A stretch of 64,000 bases of DNA. It comes from Variovorax sp. OV329 (lineage in GTDB: Bacteria; Pseudomonadota; Gammaproteobacteria; Burkholderiales; Burkholderiaceae_C). Below, piece after piece: positions 38,404 through 47,131 of this stretch. The translations under genes and the position numbers were made by a program. Below the pieces are notes generated by a model. It was not told where the DNA came from. It did no database searches and saw only the letters and a program-made list of their open reading frames with translations. Each line of letters opens with the position of its first letter. The first letter of the stretch is position 1. The stretch lies in contig NZ_FOUG01000003.1 in the NCBI RefSeq assembly GCF_900114785.1, positions 186,001 to 250,000 on the forward strand, given 5' to 3'.

Positions 38404-38838
38404 TCAGGTGCCCAGCAGGTGGCGCGCGACGAACACGGTGGCGAAGCCCGCGCCCATGAAGACGAGCGTGGCCACGAGCGAGCGCGGCGAAAGCCGGGAG
38501 AGCCCGCAGACACCATGGCCGCTGGTGCAGCCGGCGCCGTAGCGCGTGCCGATGCCCACCAGCAGCCCGGCCAGGACCAGCGCGCCGCAGCCCGCATCGA
38601 TCTGTGGCTCCGGCGGCGCTGCGAAGAGCGCATAGGCCAGCGGCGCGCCGACCAGCCCGAGCAGGAAGGCGACGCGCCAGGCGACATCGCCGCCGGATGG
38701 CCTGAGCAGTCCGCCGAGCACGCCGCTGATGCCCGCGACGCGGCCGTTGAGCAGCACGAACATGGCAGCGGCAGTTCCGATGAGCACGCCGCCGGCCAGG
38801 GCGGCCCAGGGCGTGAAGTGTTCCCAGTCGATGGTCAT
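38404..38838 (-). CDS. YeeE/YedE family transporter, first half-protein
   Basis: Inner-membrane protein of 144 residues with four hydrophobic segments. The signature [21 protein letters not shown] near residue 95 has the conserved cysteine implicated in sulfur-compound transport. It pairs with the 37967-38392 product. The two-gene arrangement is common in proteobacteria. It is divergent from an aldehyde dehydrogenase gene across a perfect 22-bp dyad. Confidence 0.9.
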   Translation of the reverse strand: MTIDWEHFTPWAALAGGVLIGTAAAMFVLLNGRVAGISGVLGGLLRPSGGDVAWRVAFLLGLVGAPLAYALFAAPPEPQIDAGCGALVLAGLLVGIGTRYGAGCTSGHGVCGLSRLSPRSLVATLVFMGAGFATVFVARHLLGT

Positions 38839-38891
38839 CCATCATCCTTTTGCCAGACAAGGCCGCAAGGATATCGGCCGTTGGCGGGGCC

Positions 38892-38913
38892 GGAGGTGCG
38901 ACGGCGCACCTCC
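38892..38913. promoter_or_regulatory. Perfect 22-bp inverted repeat in the YeeE/aldehyde-dehydrogenase divergent region
   Basis: GGAGGTGCG (38892-38900) and CGCACCTCC (38905-38913) are exact inverted repeats around ACGG. The position, 54 bp from the YeeE start and 81 bp from the dehydrogenase start, suits an operator acting on divergent promoters; no regulator gene is adjacent. Confidence 0.45.
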
Positions 38914-38993
38914 ACCCGCCACGGGGGGAGCCCGGCGCGGGGCGGGTCGCCATGATGGTCCGCATCTCCAGACCGCAGACAAGGACCTCCCGC

Positions 38994-40436
38994 ATGCTCC
39001 CCGCCAACGCATCCCCGGCCGTGCTCGACGGCGACGCGCCCTACCGGCTCCTGTCCGACGGCCGCCTTCTGCAGACTGCCGGCACGCTCGCCGTCCTGGA
39101 CCCCGCCACCGAGCAGCCCGTGGGCCAAGCGCCCGACTGCCCGCCCGAACTGCTCGATGCCACGGTGCTTGCGGGGCAGGCCGCATTCCCCGCCTGGGCC
39201 GCGCGCCCGCTGGCCGAGCGCGCCGCCTGCCTCGTGGCACTCGGCAAGGCCGTCGAGGCGAATGCCGACCCGCTCGCGCGGCTGCTCACGGCCGAGCAGG
39301 GCCGCCCCTTGGCGATGGCGCGGCAGGAAGTCCTGACCTGCGTGCACTGGTGCCGCCAGGTGGCGCGCATGGAGCAGCCGGTGGCCGAGCACACCGACCC
39401 CGCCGGCGTGCGCTGGGAGACGCGCCGCGTGCCACTGGGCGTGGTGGCGGCGGTGGTGCCGTGGAACTTCCCGCTGATGATCGCGGTGATCAAGCTGGCG
39501 CCGGCGCTGCTTGCCGGCAACACGGTCATCGTCAAGCCCTCGCCCTTCACGCCGCTGGCCACGCTGCGCCTGGGCGAGCTGGCCGCCGGCATCTTCCCGG
39601 CCGGCGTGCTCAACGTGCTGTCGGGCGGCGATGCGCTGGGGCCGCAGCTCACGGCGCACGCCGGCATTGCCAAGGTGAGCTTCACCGGCTCCACCGCCAC
39701 CGGCCGCCGCGTGATGGCCTCGGCCGCTTCCACGCTCAAGCGGCTGACGCTGGAGCTGGGCGGCAACGACGCGGCCATCGTGCTGCCCGACGTGGACGTG
39801 CCCAGGGTGGCGAAGAAGCTCTTCATGGGTGCCTTCCTCAACTCGGGCCAGATCTGCATCGCGGCCAAGCGCATCTACGTGCACGAGTCCGTCTACGAGG
39901 CCTTCGCGCAGGCCTTCGCGGCCATCGCCGGCGCGGCGAAGGTGGGCCCCGGCGCGGACGAGCGCAGCCTGATCGGCCCGGTGCAGAACCGACCGCAGTA
40001 CGAGCGGGTGAAGGAACTGGTGGAGGCCACGCGCGCCGCCGGCCACCGCTTCATCGCCGGTGGCGAGCTGCCGGCCGGGCCCGGCTACTTCATCCCGCCC
40101 ACGGTGGTGGACAACCCGCCCGACGATGCGCGCGTGGTGGTGGAGGAACCCTTCGGCCCCATCGTGCCGCTGCTGCGCTACGCCGACGTGGACGAGGCGG
40201 TGCGCCGCGCCAATGCCAGCGAGTGGGGCCTGGGCGCCTCGGTCTGGAGCCAGGACGTGGCGCAGGCCCGCGCCATCGCCGGGCGCCTGCAGGTGGGCAC
40301 GGTGTGGATCAACACCATCCACCTGCTCAACCCGCACGCGCCCTTCGCCGGCCGCAAGCAGTCGGGGTTGGGCGTGGAGAACGGCGTCGAGGGCTTGATG
40401 GAGTTCAGCGCGCCGCAGACCTTGGCAGTGGCTTGA
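38994..40436 (+). CDS. NAD(P)-dependent aldehyde dehydrogenase
   Basis: Aldehyde dehydrogenase superfamily enzyme of 480 residues. The cofactor-binding segment VVPWNFPLMIAVIKLAPALL, FTGSTATGR, the catalytic Glu in LELGGNDAAIVL and catalytic Cys in NSGQICIA are all present, as is EEPFGPIVPLL. ATG 38994 follows AAGGACC. It stands alone between divergent YeeE genes and a convergent SDR, so the physiological aldehyde is not indicated. Confidence 0.93.
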   Translation: MLPANASPAVLDGDAPYRLLSDGRLLQTAGTLAVLDPATEQPVGQAPDCPPELLDATVLAGQAAFPAWAARPLAERAACLVALGKAVEANADPLARLLTAEQGRPLAMARQEVLTCVHWCRQVARMEQPVAEHTDPAGVRWETRRVPLGVVAAVVPWNFPLMIAVIKLAPALLAGNTVIVKPSPFTPLATLRLGELAAGIFPAGVLNVLSGGDALGPQLTAHAGIAKVSFTGSTATGRRVMASAASTLKRLTLELGGNDAAIVLPDVDVPRVAKKLFMGAFLNSGQICIAAKRIYVHESVYEAFAQAFAAIAGAAKVGPGADERSLIGPVQNRPQYERVKELVEATRAAGHRFIAGGELPAGPGYFIPPTVVDNPPDDARVVVEEPFGPIVPLLRYADVDEAVRRANASEWGLGASVWSQDVAQARAIAGRLQVGTVWINTIHLLNPHAPFAGRKQSGLGVENGVEGLMEFSAPQTLAVA

Positions 40437-40470
40437 ACTGGAGCGTGGCGAGGCGCCGCGCTTTCTTCTT

Positions 40471-41214
40471 TCAGCGAGCCGCCGCCAGCGCCACCGCATC
40501 CGGCCCGGCCGGAAAGCGAAGCTGGCCGGTCTCGTCGTTGGCCGCCTGCCAGACGCCCTGCGCCACGTCGATGGGCCGCGTCACCTGCGCCTGCTGCCCC
40601 AGGCTTGCGAACACGCCCTGCGCGTAACTGCCGTAGGGCTCGGGCAGCAGGCCCTTCATGCGCTCGCCGCCGTTGTCGGCAAAGCGCGTGCCGGGGCCGT
40701 AGCCCGGTTCCACCAGCTTGGCCTTGACGCCGAAGGACTGCAGCTCGAAGGCAAGCGAGGCGGTGAAGCCTTCCATCGCCGTCTTGCTCGCGGTGTAGAC
40801 CGCCACCAGCGGGAAGGGCGCCAGCGTGGCGCTGGAGGTCACGTTGACGATGGTTCCGGTGCCGCGCAGCCGCATGCCAGGGAGGAAGGCCTGCGTCATC
40901 GCCATGGCGCCGAAGGTGTTGGTCTCGAAGACCTCGCGGGTGGTGGCCATGGGCGTGGCCTCGAAGGCGCCCAGCAGGCCGATGCCCGCGTTGTTGACCA
41001 GCACGTCGATGGGTCCCGAATTGCGGACGGCCGCCGAGATGCTGCGTGGATCGGTCACGTCCAGCGCCATCAGGCGCAGGCGGTCCGAGGCCGGCAGCAG
41101 CCCCTCGCGCGGCGTGCGCATGGTGGCGATGACCTGCCAGCCGCGTTCGAGGAAGAGGCGGGCGGTTTCCAGGCCATAGCCCGAGGAGCAGCCGGTGATG
41201 AGGATGGTTTTCAT
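40471..41214 (-). CDS. SDR family oxidoreductase
   Basis: Short-chain dehydrogenase of 247 residues. Cofactor loop TGCSSGYG, NNAG motif at mid-protein, and catalytic Tyr-x3-Lys in VYTASKTAMEG are present. ATG 41214 is the sensible start; the frame extends further upstream over the divergent promoter without coding character. It is divergent from an AraC regulator (41319) with 21-bp-spaced direct repeats between, and so is the most likely regulatory target. Substrate unknown. Confidence 0.9.
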   Translation of the reverse strand: MKTILITGCSSGYGLETARLFLERGWQVIATMRTPREGLLPASDRLRLMALDVTDPRSISAAVRNSGPIDVLVNNAGIGLLGAFEATPMATTREVFETNTFGAMAMTQAFLPGMRLRGTGTIVNVTSSATLAPFPLVAVYTASKTAMEGFTASLAFELQSFGVKAKLVEPGYGPGTRFADNGGERMKGLLPEPYGSYAQGVFASLGQQAQVTRPIDVAQGVWQAANDETGQLRFPAGPDAVALAAAR

Positions 41215-41282
41215 GGGAGGACGGCTATGCGTCGAGTTGGGATGGCCAGACTTTAGGCGGCTGAAACCGGACTGACTACAAT

Positions 41283-41312
41283 CAATAGTCCGCATTTGAT
41301 TCGCAATAGTCC
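41283..41312. promoter_or_regulatory. Two 9-bp direct repeats 21 bp apart (AraC-type operator candidate)
   Basis: CAATAGTCC occurs at 41283-41291 and again at 41304-41312, exactly 21 bp (two helical turns) apart, just upstream of the AraC gene ATG at 41319 and in the 104-bp region divergent from the SDR. This is the classic half-site geometry for an AraC/XylS regulator. Confidence 0.7.
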
Positions 41313-41318
41313 AAACTC

Positions 41319-42233
41319 ATGACCGACCCGCTTTCCGAAGTCATCTCGCTGCTGCAGCCCGGCACGGTGTTCTCCAAGGGCATCAGCGGGGCGGGCAAGT
41401 GGGCCGTGCGCTACGAGGCCTTCGGCCATCCCAGCTTCTGCGCCGTGCTCGAAGGCAGCTGCCGCCTCATGGTCGACGGGCACGAGCCGCTCGTGCTGCA
41501 GGCGGGCGACTTCCTGCTGATGCCCGCCACGCCCGGGTTCACCATATCCGGCTTCGAGCCGGCGCGGCCGAAGAAGATGGACCCGTCGGTGGCGGCATCG
41601 CCCGGCGGCGAACTGCGCCACGGCCGGCAGGAGGGGCCGGTGGACGTGCGCTTGCTGGGCGGCTACTTCGTGTTCGGCTCGCCCGACGCGGCGCTCATCG
41701 TCTCCCTGCTGCCGCAGCTGGTGCATGTGCAGGGCGAGCCGCGGCTGTCGGTGCTGGTGCGGCTGCTGGCCGAAGAGGCGCGCGAGCAGCGTGCCGGGCG
41801 CGAGCTGGTGCTGGGGCGCATGGTCGAGATCCTGCTCATCGAGGCGCTGCGCTCCGGCACGGGTGCCGGCGCTTCGCCAGGGCTGCTGCGCGGGCTGGCC
41901 GATGCGCGCCTCTGCGCCGCCATCCGCCGGATGCACGAGGCGCCCGCGCAGGCCTGGACCATGGAGCAGCTGGCGAAGGAGGCGGCGCTGTCGCGCTCGG
42001 CCTTCTTCGAGCGCTTTTCGCGCGCCGTCGGCATCCCGCCCATGGAGTACCTGGTCGCCTGGCGGATGGCCCTGGCCAAGGACCTGCTCAGGCGCCGGGC
42101 ATGCGGCCTGGCCGAAGTCGCCGAGCGGGTGGGCTACAGCTCGGCCAGCACCTTCAGCACCGCCTTCAGCCGGCACGTGGGGCAGCCGCCGGCCCGCTTC
42201 GCACGCGCGCTCGCGACGGCCGTCGCTGCCTGA
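41319..42233 (+). CDS. AraC family transcriptional regulator with cupin sensor domain
   Basis: Regulator of 304 residues. An N-terminal AraC-type cupin (about 15-185) includes VLEGSCRLMVDGHEPLVLQA and GGYFVFGSPDAALIVSLLPQ. The C-terminal double helix-turn-helix spans about 200-300 (WTMEQLAKEAALSRSAFFER and VGYSSASTFSTAFSRHVG). It is divergent from the SDR gene and probably regulates it together with its own expression via the direct repeats immediately upstream. Confidence 0.92.
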   Translation: MTDPLSEVISLLQPGTVFSKGISGAGKWAVRYEAFGHPSFCAVLEGSCRLMVDGHEPLVLQAGDFLLMPATPGFTISGFEPARPKKMDPSVAASPGGELRHGRQEGPVDVRLLGGYFVFGSPDAALIVSLLPQLVHVQGEPRLSVLVRLLAEEAREQRAGRELVLGRMVEILLIEALRSGTGAGASPGLLRGLADARLCAAIRRMHEAPAQAWTMEQLAKEAALSRSAFFERFSRAVGIPPMEYLVAWRMALAKDLLRRRACGLAEVAERVGYSSASTFSTAFSRHVGQPPARFARALATAVAA

Positions 42234-42254
42234 GATCCGGCCGGCCTTGCGGTT

Positions 42255-42270
42255 GCCCGCGTCCGCGGGC
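42255..42270. terminator. GC-rich stem-loop after the AraC gene
   Basis: GCCCGCG (42255-42261) and CGCGGGC (42264-42270) pair around TC, 21 bp after the AraC stop. No T-run follows, so it is only a weak terminator candidate. The remaining bases up to the next ATG (42351) hold nothing recognisable. Confidence 0.3.
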
Positions 42271-42350
42271 ACCATAGCCGGACCGCGGCAACCCGGCGCT
42301 CGGTTGCCGCCCGTCACTCCGCGAGCGCGCCACCCGGGCCACCCCACGCC

Positions 42351-43400
42351 ATGTACGCCATGTACTTCCTCTGGCCGCAGTTTCTCTGGCTGTTGCTGGC
42401 GATGCCGCTGTTGCTGGCGCTGTACGTGTGGCTGATCCGCCGCAGGCACCGCGCGGCCCTGCGCTACAGCAGCCTGGAGACCGCCCGTGCGGCCGTCGCG
42501 GGGCGCCAGTGGCGCCGGCACCTGCCGCCCGCGCTGCTGCTGCTTGCGCTGGCCGGCCTGGCGGTGGCCGCGGCGCGCCCGGTGGCGCGGGTGCCGCTGC
42601 CCTGGGCCCGCACCGTCATCATGATGGCCATGGACGTGTCGCTGAGCATGCGCGTGGGCGACATCGAACCCACCCGCATGGTGGCCGCGCAGGCCGCCGC
42701 GAAGGACTTCCTGCGCGACGTGCCGCGCCACATCGAGGTGGGCATGGTCACCTTCGCCGGCAGCAGCCATGTCGCCCGCCAGCCCACGCTGGACCGCGAT
42801 TCGCTGGCGGCCACCGTCGATGCGATCCAGATGCAGATGGGCACGGCCGTGGGCGACGCCATCGTGCTGTGCCTGGCCGAACTGTTCCCGGAGCAGGCCA
42901 TCGACGTGACCGACCTGAGCTATGGCAACCGCGCATCGACGGGCCGCAGCCTGGATGACAAGAAGAAGCCCCCGCCGCGCGAATTCAAGCCCGTGGCGCC
43001 GGGCTCGAACAACAGCTCGGCCATCATCCTGCTGAGCGACGGCCGCCGCACCACCGGCGTGGACACGCTGGCAGCGGCGAAGATGGCGGCGGACCGCGGC
43101 GTGCGCATCTACGTGGTGGGGCTGGGCACGGTGGACGGCGTGGCCAACGCGCCCGAGGGCATGTCGATCTACCTGCAGCTGGACGAGCCCACGCTGCGCG
43201 AGGTGGCGCGCGTGACCGGCGGCCAATACCACCATGCCGGCACGGCAGAGCAACTGCGCAGCGTCTACCAGAACCTGGGCTCGCGCATGGAGATCATGAC
43301 GCGCGAGACCGAGCTGACGGGCCTGTTGGGACTGGCCGCCTGCCTGGTCGCGCTCGTGGGCGCGTCGCTGTCCTTCCTGTGGTTCGGTCGCCTGGCCTGA
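42351..43400 (+). CDS. VWA-domain membrane protein (BatA/BatB-like)
   Basis: Protein of 349 residues with two N-terminal hydrophobic segments (about 8-28 and 58-78), a von Willebrand factor A domain, and a C-terminal hydrophobic segment (about 320-343). The metal-ion-dependent adhesion site is complete: Asp-x-Ser-x-Ser in MDVSLSM, Thr in GTAVGDAI, and Asp in LLSDGR. Topology matches Bat aerotolerance-type proteins, but the usual MoxR ATPase and partner Bat genes are not adjacent. Function therefore remains open. Confidence 0.85.
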   Translation: MYAMYFLWPQFLWLLLAMPLLLALYVWLIRRRHRAALRYSSLETARAAVAGRQWRRHLPPALLLLALAGLAVAAARPVARVPLPWARTVIMMAMDVSLSMRVGDIEPTRMVAAQAAAKDFLRDVPRHIEVGMVTFAGSSHVARQPTLDRDSLAATVDAIQMQMGTAVGDAIVLCLAELFPEQAIDVTDLSYGNRASTGRSLDDKKKPPPREFKPVAPGSNNSSAIILLSDGRRTTGVDTLAAAKMAADRGVRIYVVGLGTVDGVANAPEGMSIYLQLDEPTLREVARVTGGQYHHAGTAEQLRSVYQNLGSRMEIMTRETELTGLLGLAACLVALVGASLSFLWFGRLA

Positions 43401-43416
43401 GGCGGCCCGCCCGCCT

Positions 43417-43785
43417 TCAGACCGGCCGGATCAGGAAGCGCACCGGCACTTCGCGCCAGACCACGCTGCCGTCGTCGGGCGTGGGCTTGAACTTCCACTT
43501 CCACACGGTCTCGACGGCGGAGCGATCGAGTCGTGCGAAGCCACTGGACTCCTTGACCTCCACCGCCAGCGGAACGCCCTGCGGCGAGGTGCGCACGCGC
43601 AGCAGCACCGTGCCCTGCTCGTTGTTCGTGCGCGATTCGGGCGGGTAGGGCGCGCTGGGGTTGGGCGGGTTGGCGGTCCACTCGCCGCCGGGCATTGCGG
43701 GCGCCGGCGCAGTGCATGCGGCCAGCAGCGCCAGGCCCGTGGCGGCCGCGAGTGCGGCGATTGCAGCTTGCAGGTTCTTCATCAT
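43417..43785 (-). CDS. Lipoprotein with TonB C-terminal-type domain
   Basis: Small exported protein of 122 residues. A signal peptide ends in the lipobox LLAAC (Cys near residue 24), then a proline-rich linker leads to a TonB-like C-terminal domain (GTVLLRVRTSPQGVPLAVEV...FARLDRSAVETVWKWKF). The domain fits the energy-transducer TonB C-terminal family, but there is no inner-membrane anchor or long periplasmic spacer, so it is unlikely to energise receptors. Ribosome site GGAGA precedes the first of two adjacent ATG codons. Confidence 0.85.
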   Translation of the reverse strand: MMKNLQAAIAALAAATGLALLAACTAPAPAMPGGEWTANPPNPSAPYPPESRTNNEQGTVLLRVRTSPQGVPLAVEVKESSGFARLDRSAVETVWKWKFKPTPDDGSVVWREVPVRFLIRPV

Positions 43786-43852
43786 CGCTGTCTTCTCCTG
43801 TGGGTCGCGGCGCATGCTGCCACAGGCTTGTAAACGTGCGTGAAGGCGCGAA

Positions 43853-45478
43853 TCAGTCCACGAAGGACTTCACCTTCACCGGCAGCACCGGCGGCTGCCA
43901 CCGGTAGTCCGGCGCCAGCACGTTGCGCCCGGGCTCCTGGCCGTTCCAGCGCAGGTGCAGCAACTCCGCCAGGGTCCAGCCGGCCCAGTCGGCACGGAAT
44001 GGTCGCTGCGCCGCCGCCTGGTGCAGCGGCTCGTTGCGCCACACCAGCGCCGGGATGCGGTAGCCCGATTCGGTGTGGGGGCTGTGGCCGGCGCGGTCGC
44101 CGCCGTGGCCCACTTCCTGGCCGTGGTCCGACAGGTACATCCAGGCGCGGTGGCCGCCCTGTCCGCGCCCAATGCTGCGGGTGAGTTGCAGCGTCTCCGA
44201 CACCACGAAGTCGTGGTACAGCAGGGCGGCGTCGTAGTCCTGCCGGAAGCTGCGCACCCAGGCGGCGCGGCCGTCCTTCACCATCTGCGACTCCACCGCG
44301 TCCACCTCGTCATCGAAGGGGTTCTGGCCTCCGGGGTAGCGCAGCCGGTAGTGGGGATGCGCGCCCAGCAGGTGCACCACCACCAGCTTGCGCTCGGCCG
44401 GGTCCTCCAGCGCTTCCTGGATGCAGTCGAGCAGCTCGCCGTCCAGCGAGGCGCTGGCGCGGCCGGGCGTGCGGTTGACGAACTCGACCACGTCCGCGAG
44501 GCGCGCATGCTGCTGCTCGATCGCGACGTCGTCGTGGTTGCTCATCCACCAGACCTTGTAGCCGGCGGCCCGCGCCAGGGCCAGCAGGTGCTGCGGCTGC
44601 GCCTCTTCGGGCCGACCGAAGGCGAACATGTTGCGCAGGGCGGGCAGGGTGCTCGCATCCACCGACCAGGCATTGCGCAGCACCAGCATGTTCTCGCCCG
44701 CCTGGCGCTGCTGCACCTGCAGGCGCGGCGTGGTCGCGCGGCGGTAGCCGTACAGGCCCATGTTGTCGCGGTTGATGCTGTCGGTGATGACCAGCACCAC
44801 CGTGGAAGGACCGCTGCGCGTGATGACCGGTGCCGCCTGCTTCGCGCGGGCCAGCACCTCGTCGCGCTCGCGCTGCTGGTCGGCCATGTCGGCCGCGAGC
44901 GTCTGCACCGACTGCGCCCAGTTCGACCAGAAGGCCAGGGGATGCAGGCGGCGCCAGGGCTTGCTCGCATAGGCCACGGAGGCGATCAGCAACGCGATCA
45001 CGAGGGCGATCACCAGCCAGCGCGGCGTCTGCGCCGGGCCCCTGCGGCCGCGGCCGGACAGGCGCCAGGCCAGCGTGCCGGCGCCCGCCAGCGCGGCCAG
45101 CCACAGCACCACCGTGCGCCAGTGCAGCCACAGGTACTCGCCGCCTTCGCGCCCGTTGCTGTTGGCCACCGCGCCCAGCACCAGGGCGCCGTCCGGGGCG
45201 GCCTGGTAGCTGTCCAGCAGGAAGGCGCGCGCGGCGCCGTCCAGCGCGAAGAGCATGACCCAGGTCCAGAGCGCCACGCGCCGCAGTCGCATCGCGGCGG
45301 TGCTGCGAAGTGGCCATGCGAGCCAGGCCAGCAGGGGCAGCAGCAGCAGGAGCAGTTGCGCCACCCGCCGGCCGTCGTGGCCCAGGACGATGAAGACGGC
45401 CGCCACTGCCGCGAGCCCGGCCATGGCCCATCCCCATCGTTCGGGCTGCATCCGGGGGGTGGTGGCGGGGATGTTCAT
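43853..45478 (-). CDS. Membrane-anchored sulfatase/phosphoethanolamine transferase-like protein
   Basis: Inner-membrane enzyme of 541 residues with about four to five N-terminal hydrophobic segments and a periplasmic alkaline-phosphatase-fold domain. Related to EptA/CptA: the first metal motif is VLVITDSINRDNMGLYGYRR, the nucleophile region SVDASTLPALRNMF, and the late metal ligands LSDHGQEVGHGG and GHSPHTESGYRIPA. The usual Glu of the first motif (GES/GET) is Asp here. It may add phosphoethanolamine to a glycolipid, but the divergence means substrate is uncertain. Confidence 0.75.
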   Translation of the reverse strand: MNIPATTPRMQPERWGWAMAGLAAVAAVFIVLGHDGRRVAQLLLLLLPLLAWLAWPLRSTAAMRLRRVALWTWVMLFALDGAARAFLLDSYQAAPDGALVLGAVANSNGREGGEYLWLHWRTVVLWLAALAGAGTLAWRLSGRGRRGPAQTPRWLVIALVIALLIASVAYASKPWRRLHPLAFWSNWAQSVQTLAADMADQQRERDEVLARAKQAAPVITRSGPSTVVLVITDSINRDNMGLYGYRRATTPRLQVQQRQAGENMLVLRNAWSVDASTLPALRNMFAFGRPEEAQPQHLLALARAAGYKVWWMSNHDDVAIEQQHARLADVVEFVNRTPGRASASLDGELLDCIQEALEDPAERKLVVVHLLGAHPHYRLRYPGGQNPFDDEVDAVESQMVKDGRAAWVRSFRQDYDAALLYHDFVVSETLQLTRSIGRGQGGHRAWMYLSDHGQEVGHGGDRAGHSPHTESGYRIPALVWRNEPLHQAAAQRPFRADWAGWTLAELLHLRWNGQEPGRNVLAPDYRWQPPVLPVKVKSFVD

Positions 45479-45667
45479 TCTGCGGGCGGAGATCGGGCGG
45501 GGCGTCGGCTGGCGCGCATTCTGCCGGCCATGCCGCGAGCCGCCCGGCCCATGAACCCAGGACAAGAAAGGGACATTGCCTTTGCTGCGCTGCGGCATCG
45601 ACAGGGGTGGTGCGGCGCGCGACGCGGGCGCACAATGGTCCGAACCCGGCTCCAACGCCCCTTGTCC

Positions 45668-46189
45668 ATGCTGGCTTTCGAATCCGCCTGGCGAATCCTT
45701 TCCGCAGAGCACGCGCAGATGCGCGAGCTTGCGCTGGCCTTGCAGCGCGACGCGCAAGACGGTGGGTGGCGCAGCAGTACCGCCGCGCTGTCGGCGCTGC
45801 AACGCAGGCTGCAGGAGCTTCAACAGCTGGACAACGACAGCCACCGCCCCAAGGGCGTCGCGCTGGTGGCCGCGCTGCGCGGCAAGTCGGCCGAGGTGGA
45901 TGCCCTGCTCGAGACGCTGGAGTCCGACCAGTCCCGCTGCGACGACTGGCTGGCCGAGGCCATCGCGCTGTGCGAGCAGGTGCGGGCCGGCCGCGAGCCG
46001 GCCGCCGCCGAACTGCAGCAGACGCTGGGCAGCCATGCGCAGGTGCTGCTCGAACACCTGGATCGCGAGGACACGGTGCTGCGCGAGATTTCGGCCCGAT
46101 GCCTGGCGCCCGAAGACTGGCCGGCGATCGTGTCCTCGATCTCGAAGGTGCTGCGGGCGTCGCGTCCGGCAGCCCCTACGTCGCGCTGA
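45668..46189 (+). CDS. Hemerythrin-like helical protein
   Basis: Helical protein of 173 residues with spaced histidines (EHAQMREL, DSHRPKG, SHAQVLLEHLDRED) in positions reminiscent of the hemerythrin HHE cation-binding domain. Not all canonical metal ligands are evident, so iron or oxygen binding is uncertain. ATG 45668 starts MLAFESAWRILSAEH; an in-frame ATG at 45635 would add eleven residues. It is divergent from the phosphoethanolamine-transferase-like gene and overlaps the 3' end of the NTF2-fold gene by 14 bp. Confidence 0.65.
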   Translation: MLAFESAWRILSAEHAQMRELALALQRDAQDGGWRSSTAALSALQRRLQELQQLDNDSHRPKGVALVAALRGKSAEVDALLETLESDQSRCDDWLAEAIALCEQVRAGREPAAAELQQTLGSHAQVLLEHLDREDTVLREISARCLAPEDWPAIVSSISKVLRASRPAAPTSR

Positions 46190-46574
46190 GCCGCGCGGCC
46201 GTATCGCCGGTGCCGATCCAGCGGGTGATCCGGCTGTCGCTGCGCCAGCAGAAGATCTGCACCCAGTCGGTGTCGTGCAGTTTGCCGGCGGGCAGCCGGC
46301 GGCCCCGGGTGCGTCCGATCACCGTCACGTGGTTCGTGCCTTCGAGGAATTCCAGCGGCTGGAACTCGACGATCTCGTCGGACTGCGCAAGCGTGGCGAA
46401 CCACTCGGCCACCTGCTGCTTGCCCTTGCAGGTGCCGCCGAAGGGCGTGCCGGTCTCGGGCTTGCCCAGGAAGCGCCATTCGACGTCGTCGGACAGCAGT
46501 TCCAGCAGGGCAGGGATGTCGCGCCGGCCGAAGGCGGCGTAGCCCCGCATCGCGATGTCGGTGGGTGTGCCCAT
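46176..46574 (-). CDS. NTF2-fold/SnoaL-like (ketosteroid isomerase-like) protein
   Basis: Small cytoplasmic protein of 132 residues with the SnoaL-like fold pattern: an N-terminal helix GYAAFGRRDIPALLELLSDD, VEWRFLGKP, a central helix, and a C-terminal strand with RITRWIGTGDTAA. Family members are diverse isomerases, cyclases and binding proteins. The start ATG has GAGGAGAG upstream. It is convergent with the hemerythrin-like gene. No specific function can be read. Confidence 0.8.
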   Translation of the reverse strand: MGTPTDIAMRGYAAFGRRDIPALLELLSDDVEWRFLGKPETGTPFGGTCKGKQQVAEWFATLAQSDEIVEFQPLEFLEGTNHVTVIGRTRGRRLPAGKLHDTDWVQIFCWRSDSRITRWIGTGDTAARLSAT

Positions 46575-46641
46575 GGCGACTCTCCTCGGTGAAGAAAACG
46601 GGCCGAAAGTCTAGTCCTCCGGGGGCCGCTTGCAAGGTGTC

Positions 46642-47118
46642 TCAGCGCGTTGACACCCGTGGGGGCACGGCGATGTCGAAGTGAAGCACTTCCTCGCGCG
46701 CTCCCAGCTTTTCGTAGAGCGCGACGGCCGGCGCATCCGGCGGGTCGGCCTGCACGAAGATCACCCAGGCGCCGCGCCGCGCCGCGAGGTCCTGCAAGCA
46801 GCGGATCAGCGCCGTGGCCACCCCGAGGCGGCGCTGCGGCTGGGCCACGGCCAGGTCGTAGATGTAGATCTCGCTGCGCTCCTGCTCGAACTTGGGCAGC
46901 TCGTAGGCCGCCAGGCCGCCAACGACCCGGCCGGCGTCGTCGCAGGCGGCCAGCGCGATGAAATGGTCGCTGCCCTGCAGCTTGCGCAGGTAGTCAGGGC
47001 GTGGCCGCTTCGCGCCGTAGGTCTGCGTGTCCTCGAAGGCGTCGCCGAAGACGTCGAGCAGCTGCTGCATCAGCGGCTCGACGTCGGCCAGGAGATGGTG
47101 GACGGTGAAGGTGCTCAT
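46642..47118 (-). CDS. GNAT acetyltransferase of the AAC(3)-I type
   Basis: Acetyltransferase of 158 residues whose core segments [38 protein letters not shown] and [10 protein letters not shown] closely recall the aminoglycoside 3-N-acetyltransferase AAC(3)-I family; the C-terminal [20 protein letters not shown] also agrees. The acetyl-CoA loop is QRRLGVAT. It is chromosomal, with composition matching its neighbours and no integron or transposon feature beside it, so it may be an intrinsic homologue and need not confer resistance. ATG 47118 is preferred over a GTG/ATG ten codons upstream. Confidence 0.82.
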   Translation of the reverse strand: MSTFTVHHLLADVEPLMQQLLDVFGDAFEDTQTYGAKRPRPDYLRKLQGSDHFIALAACDDAGRVVGGLAAYELPKFEQERSEIYIYDLAVAQPQRRLGVATALIRCLQDLAARRGAWVIFVQADPPDAPAVALYEKLGAREEVLHFDIAVPPRVSTR

Positions 47119-47131
47119 GCACCCCGTTGTA

